A stretch of 19,336 nt of DNA from an uncultured Bacillaceae bacterium. GTDB taxonomy: Bacteria > Bacillota > Bacilli > Bacillales > Caldibacillaceae. How positions within the stretch are numbered: position 1 is the stretch's first letter; each line of letters starts with the position of its first letter. The translations under genes were made by a program, and so were the position numbers. The stretch covers positions 1 to 19,336 of the forward strand of contig CALGAD010000015.1 in assembly GCA_937951955.1 (NCBI GenBank), given 5' to 3'. Below are positions 1 through 6,650 of this stretch, one piece after another. The notes below the pieces were generated by a model. It worked only from the letters and a program-made list of their open reading frames with translations. It searched no databases and was not told where the DNA came from.

Positions 1-63
1 GCCGTTATCGCGGGGAATCCTTTGAAATATAAAGGCGCTCCCTTTATCTCAAAAAACTTTTGA
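1..63 (+). CDS. Possible C-terminal end of an upstream gene (partial)
   Basis: Frame 1 is open from the window edge to a TGA at 61-63 and reads AVIAGNPLKYKGAPFISKNF. The AGNP stretch resembles the end of hexapeptide-repeat acyltransferases, but 20 residues are far too few to assign a family. The other two plus frames close within about 30 bases. This may simply be non-coding DNA. Confidence 0.3.
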   Translation, partial: AVIAGNPLKYKGAPFISKNF

Positions 64-348
64 AGTATTAAAATAAAAGTCAATAGAACTTATGTTGATG
101 TAAAAAAATAGCAATAAATAGAATATTATGATAGAATAAAAGAAAAGTTTTAGTAATATAACAAATGCTTTGTATCAGTCCTTCTCTCTTGTATATTTTT
201 TATTTTTTGTAAGCGTTATCAACCTTTGGATAAATTGCCATAAACAAACAGATGTTTTTCCGTCCAATTCAATTTCGATGGATCTTGCTATTTCCAGATG
301 TTTATTAATTTTTTTATAAAACGATCAACAAATAAATGGAGGGATTTC
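64..348 (+). promoter_or_regulatory. Upstream region of the alcohol dehydrogenase gene
   Basis: This is a 285-base AT-rich stretch with no credible gene; the few ATG-started frames are 15 codons or shorter and lack ribosome sites. It holds the cre box at 208-221 and the ribosome site GGAGGG at 338-343. I could not find a convincing sigma-A promoter pair or a sigma-54 (GG-N10-GC) promoter, so the transcription start is undetermined. Confidence 0.5.
208..221 (+). promoter_or_regulatory. CcpA cre box upstream of adh
   Basis: TGTAAGCGTTATCA fits the consensus TGWAANCGNTNWCA at every position. It lies about 130 bases before the dehydrogenase start codon. In Bacillaceae such boxes bind CcpA-HPr(Ser-P) and usually give glucose repression; one placed upstream of a promoter can instead activate. 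Because the promoter is not located, the direction of control cannot be decided. Confidence 0.7.
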
Positions 349-1479
349 ATGAAAACGTTAGCTGCTGTCGTCAACAAGGTAAACGAAGACTATCAATTTG
401 AAGAACTGACACTCGGGGAATTACAACACGATGAGGTACTTGTCCGCGTTGTGGCATCCGGAGTTTGTCAATCCGATGAGAGTACTCGAAAAGGAAGAGC
501 CCCCTTTCCATTACCGGCTGTGTTAGGCCATGAAGGAGCAGGTATTATCGAAAAAGTAGGCAGTGCAGTACAAGGCTTTGAAGTAGGCGATCACGTCATC
601 ATGGGTTATAACTATTGTGGTACTTGTCCGAGCTGCCGTACCGGTCACCCGTCCTCCTGTGATCATTTTGTTGATTTAAATATGACCGGCCAGCGTCCAG
701 ATGGATCCTATACTTTTTATAAAGAAGACGGTACACCGGTAGCCAATCTGTATCACCAAAGCTCCTTTTCCACTTATACAATTACAAAAGTAAACAACCT
801 CATCAAAGTCGATAAAGATGTCGACTTGCGTTTAGTCGCGCCGTTAAGTTGCGGCTTCTTAACCGGTTTTGGAACCGTTGTTAATGGCTTAAAACCGAAA
901 ACTTCCTCATCGATTGCCGTTTTCGGTACAGGTGCTGTCGGATTGAGTGCTTTAATGGCCGCAAAAATTGAAGGCTGTTCCACCATCATCGCTGTTGACA
1001 TCCATGACTCCCGCTTAGAAGTGGCCAAAGAACTTGGCGCAACCCATGTCATCAATAGTCAAAAAGAAAACTTATTGGAGCGAATTCATGAAATTACCAA
1101 TGGACAAGGCGTCAACTACTCGGTGGATACAACAGGAGTTTCTGTTGTGATGAAATCCGCCATCGATGTCCTCGGAACGAATGGCGTTTGCGCTCCGATT
1201 GCGGTTACACCAAATACGCTTGAAATCAATACATCTATTGATCTCGTTCCGAAAAACAGAAAAATTATAGGTGTATTAATGGGAGATGCCATTCCACAAC
1301 TAGCCATCCCGCAACTCATCCAAAATCATAAGGAAGGAAAATTTCCCTTCGACAAATTAGTTAAGTTTTATAAATTTAAAGATATTAATCAAGCCGCCGC
1401 AGACTCCAACAGCGGAAAAACGATTAAGCCAATCCTGATTATTGATGAAGAATATCGTAAAGATGAGCCACTTGTATAA
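349..1479 (+). CDS. Zinc-dependent alcohol dehydrogenase (aryl-alcohol dehydrogenase-like MDR family)
   Basis: This 376-residue medium-chain dehydrogenase would oxidise an alcohol to an aldehyde with NAD, in the cytoplasm. The ATG at 349 is chosen because GGAGGG lies 5 bases upstream; an ATG at 298 in the same frame has no ribosome site and would add an unlikely 17-residue extension. Likely catalytic zinc ligands are Cys40, His61 (in GHE) and Cys168. Structural zinc ligands are Cys90, Cys93, Cys96 and Cys104. The Rossmann motif GTGAVG is at 193-198, and Asp217 after the next strand suggests NAD rather than NADP. The 'PLSCGFLTGFGTV' stretch and overall length match the AdhB/XylB (benzyl or aryl alcohol) branch, but the real substrate cannot be read off. 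It stands alone, with a cre box upstream and a terminator just downstream, so it is probably monocistronic and under carbon catabolite control. Confidence 0.9.
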   Translation: MKTLAAVVNKVNEDYQFEELTLGELQHDEVLVRVVASGVCQSDESTRKGRAPFPLPAVLGHEGAGIIEKVGSAVQGFEVGDHVIMGYNYCGTCPSCRTGHPSSCDHFVDLNMTGQRPDGSYTFYKEDGTPVANLYHQSSFSTYTITKVNNLIKVDKDVDLRLVAPLSCGFLTGFGTVVNGLKPKTSSSIAVFGTGAVGLSALMAAKIEGCSTIIAVDIHDSRLEVAKELGATHVINSQKENLLERIHEITNGQGVNYSVDTTGVSVVMKSAIDVLGTNGVCAPIAVTPNTLEINTSIDLVPKNRKIIGVLMGDAIPQLAIPQLIQNHKEGKFPFDKLVKFYKFKDINQAAADSNSGKTIKPILIIDEEYRKDEPLV

Positions 1480-1504
1480 AACTAATGATCATTATCATAA
1501 TTAG

Positions 1505-1540
1505 TGAAAAGTCAACCTGATTCTGGTTGACCTTTTTCCG
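1505..1540 (+). terminator. Rho-independent terminator after adh
   Basis: The inverted repeat GTCAACC (1511-1517) / GGTTGAC (1525-1531) with a 7-base loop is followed by CTTTTTCC and preceded by AAAA. It sits 32 bases after the adh stop. Confidence 0.8.
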
Positions 1541-1631
1541 TAATTATCACATTACCACTCTTTAAAATGACCAAAACAGTACGAGTTTTTATACCAATTA
1601 AAATTCCATGTTTCTTTTATATCGTCCCTAA

Positions 1632-1668
1632 ATAAAACCGGATCCCGCTTCAATTGTGGATCCGGTTT
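1632..1668 (-). terminator. Rho-independent terminator after sat
   Basis: Perfect 11-bp arms AAACCGGATCC (1635-1645) / GGATCCGGTTT (1658-1668) with a 12-base loop. On the minus strand the stem is followed by TTTTATTT. It lies 8 bases after the sulfurylase stop and closes the DUF485-actP-sat unit. Confidence 0.85.
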
Positions 1669-1675
1669 CCGCTTT

Positions 1676-3403
1676 TTATTCTTCATCAGCACCGCGATAA
1701 CGGTTATACGGCAATGGATTCCAGGTCCGGTAGGCAATATCTTCTTTTCTTAAAGGTGATGGGATATCTTCCAGAATCTTTTCTGCCACCTCAAGCTCGC
1801 GCTGGGCTTCTTTCTTATCTTGATATAAAAATTCGTCGGATGCCTTTTCCGGTGCCTGTTCTACTTTTTCCTTCAAGTTTTCGATAACCATTTTTTGCTG
1901 ACGATAAATCGCTTCACGGGCTTCCGCACGCCACTCCGGCTGTATGGTCCGCAAGCTGTCCGTTACATAACTAAACTCTTCAAATATTTCTCGATATAGA
2001 CGATCGGCATTTTCCCGTGCATCTTTAACTGCCAGTTCTAAATCTTCGATAGTCAGCTCTTCAACGGCAAGCGGCTTCTCCCGCTTCGGTCCACCAATCC
2101 CCTTGTTCTTTAAATAATATGGGAAAATGGATTTAATCGTTTTGCCGACCGGGTTGATCGCCTGACCGTTTTCATCGACACCTTTCGGCTGTACTCCTTG
2201 CATGGCGATCCGGGCGGACTCCGGTCTTACTATTTCTTTCGGCGGCAATACTCCATACCGCAATAACTCCCGGATACCGGTTCCGGAAATTTGAATGCGA
2301 TAACGTTCATCGTGCGGGCATGTCTGCTGGGTAGCCAGCGAGCTGCAGCGTGTGCAGTAAAACACTTCGTAAAACAAGCGGACATCAATGCCTAATTCCT
2401 CACTCGTAAACTCATCAAAAATTGAGTGGCTCGCATATTTATCATAGTAATCACCAACACCCGCATGATCACGACCGATGAGGGCATGGGTACAGCCAAA
2501 GTTTTTCATGATCAGCGCATGCAACACAGCCTCGCGCGGACCCGCGAAAATATACGTTACCCGTAAAGGAGCAAGAATTGTCCGGTCTTTCGGATAATAC
2601 GTATCTAGCACAGCTCGATACGATAACATCCGGAACTCATGACGCGTATACTCACGCTTAGCCATCTCAACAAGCGGCTGTACGAGAAGGCCATCCATTT
2701 CCTCCAGGGCATTGCGGTGAATATATTCATGACCGCGGTGTAACGGGTTTGCTCCCGTAATGAAACCGGCGACCGTTTTGAATTTTTTCTCCTCGTAAAA
2801 GATCCGCCATGTATCCTTTGGTTCCAATCGCAATTCTTCAAACGGACCCCAATGGACACGCCGTAACAGCTGGATCGATCCGGCTAATGCAGTATCACCC
2901 ATCCGACGATAAATCGCATCTACCCCCGGATGGTTGCGGTCGTTCGTTCCAAACAAATGTTTTGCCCGGAATTCGCGGTCGTAGTCAAAAATATCTTCTA
3001 TTTTTAATATGGCAACCGGTTCTTTCGTCTCATCCACGAGAGCGACTTCATCACCAACTGACAAGGTTTGAATCACTTGTTTATTTCGATCACCAATCGG
3101 TGCAAAACTAATCGGTACCGGCCAGACCGTACCATCGGCCAGACGTCCTTCTTTTAACACCGACAGATAATCTTCTTCATTCATAAACCCTTCAATTGGT
3201 GATAAAACACCGGTTGCAATCATCTCGATAGTGATAACTGCTTCCAAATCGATCATGATTGTCGGTAACTGCTTCGCTTTTTCAAAAGCTTCTTCTTTTT
3301 CTTTCCCTGTCAAAACTTTGTTTATTAGCTTTCCCCCATGAGGCTCCTGGGGATATTTTTTCAGCTGTTCCTGTACTTGAACTTTTTCTTTGTCCAAAAC
3401 CAT
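1676..3403 (-). CDS. sat: ATP sulfurylase homologue, divergent active site, long C-terminal extension
   Basis: This 575-residue member of the ATP sulfurylase family belongs to enzymes that make adenosine-5'-phosphosulfate from ATP and sulfate in the cytoplasm. The N-terminal PUA-like part contains HGGKL and the typical 'MIATGVLSPIEGFM' and 'RLADGTVWPVPI' stretches. The nucleotidyltransferase core has HRGH at 222-225, GPREA at 288-292, GRDHAGVG at 310-317, a Cys/His cluster (Cys350, Cys353, Cys362, His364) and SGTGIR near 373. Oddly, the usual QTRNP before HRGH is replaced by ITGANP (215-220), losing the Gln and Arg that contact sulfate. The core ends near residue 405-435. The remaining ~140 residues are charged, helical or coiled-coil-like and lack a P-loop, so this is not a fused APS kinase. 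The start is uncertain: ATG at 3412, ATG at 3403 (GGGGG 9 bases upstream) or TTG at 3397 (AGGAGA 6 bases upstream). It follows actP by about 100 bases with no terminator between. Family assignment is firm; activity on sulfate is not. Confidence 0.85.
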   Translation of the reverse strand: MVLDKEKVQVQEQLKKYPQEPHGGKLINKVLTGKEKEEAFEKAKQLPTIMIDLEAVITIEMIATGVLSPIEGFMNEEDYLSVLKEGRLADGTVWPVPISFAPIGDRNKQVIQTLSVGDEVALVDETKEPVAILKIEDIFDYDREFRAKHLFGTNDRNHPGVDAIYRRMGDTALAGSIQLLRRVHWGPFEELRLEPKDTWRIFYEEKKFKTVAGFITGANPLHRGHEYIHRNALEEMDGLLVQPLVEMAKREYTRHEFRMLSYRAVLDTYYPKDRTILAPLRVTYIFAGPREAVLHALIMKNFGCTHALIGRDHAGVGDYYDKYASHSIFDEFTSEELGIDVRLFYEVFYCTRCSSLATQQTCPHDERYRIQISGTGIRELLRYGVLPPKEIVRPESARIAMQGVQPKGVDENGQAINPVGKTIKSIFPYYLKNKGIGGPKREKPLAVEELTIEDLELAVKDARENADRLYREIFEEFSYVTDSLRTIQPEWRAEAREAIYRQQKMVIENLKEKVEQAPEKASDEFLYQDKKEAQRELEVAEKILEDIPSPLRKEDIAYRTWNPLPYNRYRGADEE

Positions 3404-3507
3404 TCTCCTCATCCCCCTATGAACAAAGTTTTCGCGATTGTTACTTATGCATCTATTTATATTGAAGTTTGATAATGAAAATTCATTCGTATATTGTTTG
3501 CCAAATA

Positions 3508-5046
3508 TTATTTGTTGTGCACTTTAAAACCGGTATGTGCACGTACCGATACTTCAGCAAATCGTGCATAATCTTTTTCTTTTGATAAAATGGTTCCGAG
3601 ATAACCACCAATAAAACCGAGCGGAACACTGACTAACGCTGGGTTATCCAGTGGAAATATCGGTTCCCCGACAAATAAGGCCGCGCCTTCTACCGGTGAG
3701 AAAACACTCGGGCTGATGGATACGAGAACCAATGCCGAAATCAATCCGCAAAGGGATGCGGTCACCGCACCGGTCGTATTAAAGCGTTTCCAGTAGACGG
3801 TATACAAAATGACCGGTAAATTGGCACTGGCTGCAACACAGAATGCCAGCGATACAAGGAAAGCAACATTCAAGTACTGGGCATATAACGAAATAAGAAT
3901 TGAAACGACGGATACGCCTAATGCTGCAATGCGAGCAGCCCTCATTTGTTGTTTATCACTAATCCGTCCTTTTTTAATAATCTGCCCGTACAGATCATGG
4001 GCAAGAGCGGAAGCACCCGATAAAACGAGACCGGCCACAACCGCCAATATCGTTGCGAAGGCTACTGCACTAATAAAGGCAAACAATATATTTCCACCAA
4101 TTGCTTCGGCCAAAAGTGGTGCTGCCATGTTGCCGCCCGGATTCGCTTCTAAAATGGTTGCTTCTCCGACAAAGATAGCCGCGCCAAATCCGAGGAACAA
4201 TGTTAAAATGTAAAAAATTCCGATTGTCCAGGTAGCGGTAATTACTGAACTTCTCGCTGTTCTAGCATCTTTCACGGTGAAAAAGCGCATCAAAATGTGC
4301 GGCAGACCAGATGTACCGAGCACTAAAGCAAGCATCAGCGATAGCGTTCCTAAAGGTTCGGTGTAATGAATACCTGGATTCAGGTAATCAGCCCCATAGC
4401 TTGTTGCCGTCTTTACTTCTGTAAAGATCGCACCGATATTAAAATTGAATTTCAGAAGCACCATAAATGAGACGATCACCATTCCAGCCATTAACAAAAC
4501 GGCTTTAATAATCTGAACCCAGCTAGTGGCAATCATCCCGCCAAACAATACGTAAATCGTCATCATACAGCCAACGATCAGCACCGCAACCGTGTAAGGT
4601 ATGTCAAACAACAGCTGGATTAAAGCTCCGGCACCAACGAGCTGGGCGATCATATAAAAGAGCACGATCGTAAGCGTACTTAATGCCGCAACCCCGCGCA
4701 CTTTTCTCGCATCAAAACGGGCATTGATCATATCCGCTAGCGTGTATTTACCCAGATTACGTAACGGTTCTGCAACTAAAAACAGGACGACTAAATAGGC
4801 AATCAAGAAGCCGATACTGTAAAAAAATCCGTCGAATCCTTTTAACGCAATCATTCCGGCAATCCCTAAAAACGATGCCGCTGATAGGTAATCTCCAGCA
4901 ATCGCCAGACCGTTTTGGAATCCTGTCAATCCTCCACCTGCTGTATAAAAATCACCAGTCGATTTCGTTTGCTTCGCTGCAATGTAGGTAACAAAAAGTG
5001 TCAAGATAACGATCGCTAAAAATAAAGCGATTACAATTAGATCCAT
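3508..5046 (-). CDS. actP: Sodium/acetate-type symporter, SSS family (ActP/YwcA-like)
   Basis: This 512-residue integral membrane protein of the solute:sodium symporter family most resembles cation/acetate symporters, which import acetate and related short monocarboxylates with sodium. It shows about 13 hydrophobic segments. The N-terminal region has the family's 'GLAIAGDYLSAASFLGIAGM' stretch (near 46-65), followed by 'GFDGFFYSIGFLIAYLV', 'GGMIATSWVQIIKA' and 'LGTSGLPHILMRFFTV'. Length matches B. subtilis YwcA. The ATG at 5046 has GAGGGGG 7 bases upstream. It follows a DUF485 gene by 21 bases, the YwcB-YwcA arrangement, and leads into the ATP sulfurylase homologue. A paralogue lies at 8401-9954. 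The exact substrate (acetate, pyruvate, propionate or other) cannot be told from sequence. Confidence 0.88.
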   Translation of the reverse strand: MDLIVIALFLAIVILTLFVTYIAAKQTKSTGDFYTAGGGLTGFQNGLAIAGDYLSAASFLGIAGMIALKGFDGFFYSIGFLIAYLVVLFLVAEPLRNLGKYTLADMINARFDARKVRGVAALSTLTIVLFYMIAQLVGAGALIQLLFDIPYTVAVLIVGCMMTIYVLFGGMIATSWVQIIKAVLLMAGMVIVSFMVLLKFNFNIGAIFTEVKTATSYGADYLNPGIHYTEPLGTLSLMLALVLGTSGLPHILMRFFTVKDARTARSSVITATWTIGIFYILTLFLGFGAAIFVGEATILEANPGGNMAAPLLAEAIGGNILFAFISAVAFATILAVVAGLVLSGASALAHDLYGQIIKKGRISDKQQMRAARIAALGVSVVSILISLYAQYLNVAFLVSLAFCVAASANLPVILYTVYWKRFNTTGAVTASLCGLISALVLVSISPSVFSPVEGAALFVGEPIFPLDNPALVSVPLGFIGGYLGTILSKEKDYARFAEVSVRAHTGFKVHNK

Positions 5047-5067
5047 GCACCGTCCCCCTCGTCCCCA

Positions 5068-5397
5068 TTATTTTAATTGATCGCGGATAATCTGTTCTGC
5101 CTCATCATCAAAGGTGTTTGCTTTTCTCACATAAATCGAACTTAATGTCCAGACCATGACAAATTGAGCAATCGCAAAAATCCACGTCCAGGAAATATCG
5201 CCAATCGCTGGTGTGTTTAATATTGTTGAGTAGGAGGTTAAAATTGGTAAGGTGAAGTAAAATATCAAGAAGAATACAGTCATCGGGATGATAAATTTCC
5301 GCTTTCTTTTTAAAAACTCTTTAAACTGGGGACTTTCGTACACCTGGACGTAATCAACCGCTTTCATTTCTTCCTGCAAAATGTCTTTTTGAACCAC
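5068..5397 (-). CDS. DUF485 small membrane protein (YwcB-like)
   Basis: This 109-residue protein has two hydrophobic segments (roughly residues 35-57 and 68-90) between a charged N-terminus ('YESPQFKEFLKRKRKFIIP') and an acidic tail. The pattern is that of DUF485 proteins, which are almost always encoded next to ActP-type symporters and are presumed accessory subunits; a biochemical role is not established to my knowledge. I place the start at GTG 5397, because AAAGGAGG ends 7 bases upstream. The in-frame TTG at 5415 would put that ribosome site inside the gene. It precedes actP by 21 bases and begins the DUF485-actP-sat unit. Confidence 0.85.
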   Translation of the reverse strand: MVQKDILQEEMKAVDYVQVYESPQFKEFLKRKRKFIIPMTVFFLIFYFTLPILTSYSTILNTPAIGDISWTWIFAIAQFVMVWTLSSIYVRKANTFDDEAEQIIRDQLK

Positions 5398-5502
5398 CAG
5401 CCATCCTCCTTTCAAATAGGTTGTAAATCATTATATATATTTGCAATATTCAGTAAATAGAAAGTGCATAATTTGTCGATATTGAAGGATGAATGGCATT
5501 AT

Positions 5503-5550
5503 TCAGTTGGTGAATGGTGGTTCATTTTCAGGGACGGCTTCTCTCCTCAC
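5503..5550 (-). CDS. Candidate 15-residue leader peptide
   Basis: GTG at 5550 opens 15 codons reading MREAVPENEPPFTN-like sequence (second and third residues Arg-Arg) and ends at TGA 5505-5503. The GTG overlaps the GGAGG itself, so normal initiation here is unlikely. The 'VPENEPPFTN' reading reminds me of short frames in repeated Firmicute intergenic elements, but that is only an impression. It could be non-coding. Confidence 0.2.
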   Translation of the reverse strand: MRREAVPENEPPFTN

Positions 5551-5555
5551 CTCCT

Positions 5556-5666
5556 TTATTCACATCCCCCGCTAATAAACGCCAATTCCAATTCTTTGAA
5601 TAGTGGATCATGATAAGGGGGTCTAGTTTTCCAAAGGCATAAATTGTACCTTCGACATAAAGTCAT
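5556..5666 (-). CDS. Candidate 36-residue leader peptide, Cys-containing
   Basis: ATG at 5666 is preceded by AGGG 5 bases upstream and opens 36 codons to TAA at 5558-5556. The peptide begins MTLCRRYNLCLWKT, continues through RPPYHDPLF and ends LAFISGGCE, with cysteines at positions 4, 10 and 35. The stop codon runs directly into AAAGGAGG. It has no recognisable domain. A translated leader affecting actP-sat expression, or a relic of a repeated element, are both possible. Confidence 0.35.
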   Translation of the reverse strand: MTLCRRYNLCLWKTRPPYHDPLFKELELAFISGGCE

Positions 5667-5740
5667 ATTTCCCTGCTTTTATTCGTGATAATAAAGTTCA
5701 AATTGGAATCACCTGATATAAAACTCAATTAAATAATGTG

Positions 5741-5769
5741 ATTATATGTGCGATAACCGCACAACCGTA
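5741..5769 (-). promoter_or_regulatory. Candidate promoter with palindromic operator for DUF485-actP-sat
   Basis: On the minus strand TATAAT (5746-5741) is preceded by exactly 17 bases forming TGTGCG-N5-CGCACA (5763-5747), then a weak -35, TACGGT (5769-5764). A consensus -10 with a poor -35 and a palindromic spacer suggests a regulated promoter. No experimental support is implied. Confidence 0.45.
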
Positions 5770-5906
5770 CCCTTGCAAAAAGCGAAAATCCAGCAACGAT
5801 TCCTTCTTAATCGAAGAACAAAAAATCCATCAATAGACAGTTGATACAAATATACCGAGTAACAAATCAAATTGTTTATTGCTAATTTACAACTTGAAAA
5901 AACACC

Positions 5907-6650
5907 TTAGCTTTTAAATAGTTCATTGATTTTCTTACTTGCCGAACGACTCACAGGTATTTTTGTTCGTGCTTTATCATTTAATGTCAGATTGCTCGTA
6001 CCGTTAAACCATGGCGTTATTTCTAAAATATGATTTAAATTCACTAGATAACTTCGATGGGGACGAAAGAATTCATGGCCTGCCAACTTATCTTCCAGCT
6101 CTTTTAGCGTCATTTTACTCATAATGACCTTGTCTTCTGTATGGATTTCTGTATATCGTTTATTTTTATGGGGAACAGCATAATAGATCGATTCTGGTGA
6201 AAGGACGACAATCCGCTCACCATCATCGACAAAAAGTTTGGAAATCGGTTCCTTCTGTATTTCCCTTTCTTTCTTTTTGTTCTCTAAACTTTTGCGAATC
6301 CGCTCCATCGTCCGCCGAAATCGTTTTTCTTCATATGGCTTCAATAAATAATCCACTGCCTCTACATCAAACGCATCAATGGCATATTCATCATACGCCG
6401 TAGTAAATACAAATAAAGGAACCTGATCCCTGGCTTGTTGCATGATATAACGTGATGCTTCAATTCCCGATAATCCCGGCATTTCCACATCGAGAAAAAT
6501 CACATCCGGCCGGTGTTCAAAATATAATTCAATCGTCTGCTCACCTGTTTCGGCGTGGGGGGTGACGATTACATCTTTTTCATCTTTTAGTAAATATAAT
6601 AATTCCTTCCGCGCCATCAATTCATCTTCAGCAATCATCGCTCGAATCAT
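5907..6650 (-). CDS. LytT/LytR-type response regulator (REC + LytTR)
   Basis: This 247-residue cytoplasmic transcription regulator has a receiver domain at about 2-118, with the acidic pocket Glu8/Asp9, phospho-acceptor Asp54 (FLDVEMPG), Thr83 and Lys104 (LLKPY). A LytTR DNA-binding domain follows at about 140-245, seen in 'SIYYAVPHKNKRYTEIHTED', 'FFRPHRSYLVNLNHI' and 'IPVSRSASKKI'. The family binds paired direct repeats upstream of its targets. The ATG overlaps the kinase stop in TGATG, so the two are translationally coupled partners. Downstream on the same strand, after about 500 bases, lies a second transporter cassette, a plausible target. I looked for paired LytTR-type repeats there and found only isolated half-matches. 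Confidence 0.93.
   Translation of the reverse strand: MIRAMIAEDELMARKELLYLLKDEKDVIVTPHAETGEQTIELYFEHRPDVIFLDVEMPGLSGIEASRYIMQQARDQVPLFVFTTAYDEYAIDAFDVEAVDYLLKPYEEKRFRRTMERIRKSLENKKKEREIQKEPISKLFVDDGERIVVLSPESIYYAVPHKNKRYTEIHTEDKVIMSKMTLKELEDKLAGHEFFRPHRSYLVNLNHILEITPWFNGTSNLTLNDKARTKIPVSRSASKKINELFKS

Larger units (their letters stand above)
5398..5740 (-). other. Long leader region of the DUF485-actP-sat operon
   Basis: This ~340-base stretch lies between a candidate promoter and the first large gene. It holds two mini-ORFs (5556-5666 and 5503-5550), a textbook Shine-Dalgarno site (AAAGGAGG) between them, and a second, nearer -10-like TATAAT at 5435-5430 with a poor -35. I saw no intrinsic terminator and no riboswitch class I recognise. 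Confidence 0.45.

Noticed and set aside
298..348. In-frame extension of the alcohol dehydrogenase to ATG 298
   Set aside because: No ribosome site precedes 298, whereas GGAGGG is well placed for ATG 349, which also gives the normal family N-terminus.
1483..1497. Fur-like sequence (12 of 14 positions of TGATAAT-N-ATTATCA)
   Set aside because: It lies just after the adh stop and before its terminator, with no downstream plus-strand gene to control; an AT-rich coincidence is likelier.
1676..2100. Fused APS kinase at the C-terminus of the sulfurylase
   Set aside because: No P-loop or other kinase motif; the region is charged and helical.
5547..5557. TCACCTCCTTT on the plus strand, identical to the 3' tail of 16S rRNA
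   Set aside because: It is simply the complement of the minus-strand Shine-Dalgarno sequence; there is no other rRNA similarity around it.
5582..5710. Loose inverted repeat (ATTCCAATT near 5585 versus AATTGGAAT near 5701)
   Set aside because: The arms are short, interrupted and about 100 bases apart; too weak to call a structure or an insertion-element end.
5503..5845. LytTR-type binding half-sites (TCAGTTGGT at 5503, ACAGTTGAT at 5837)
   Set aside because: Each fits a single repeat, but neither has a partner at the expected spacing, so they do not form a convincing site.
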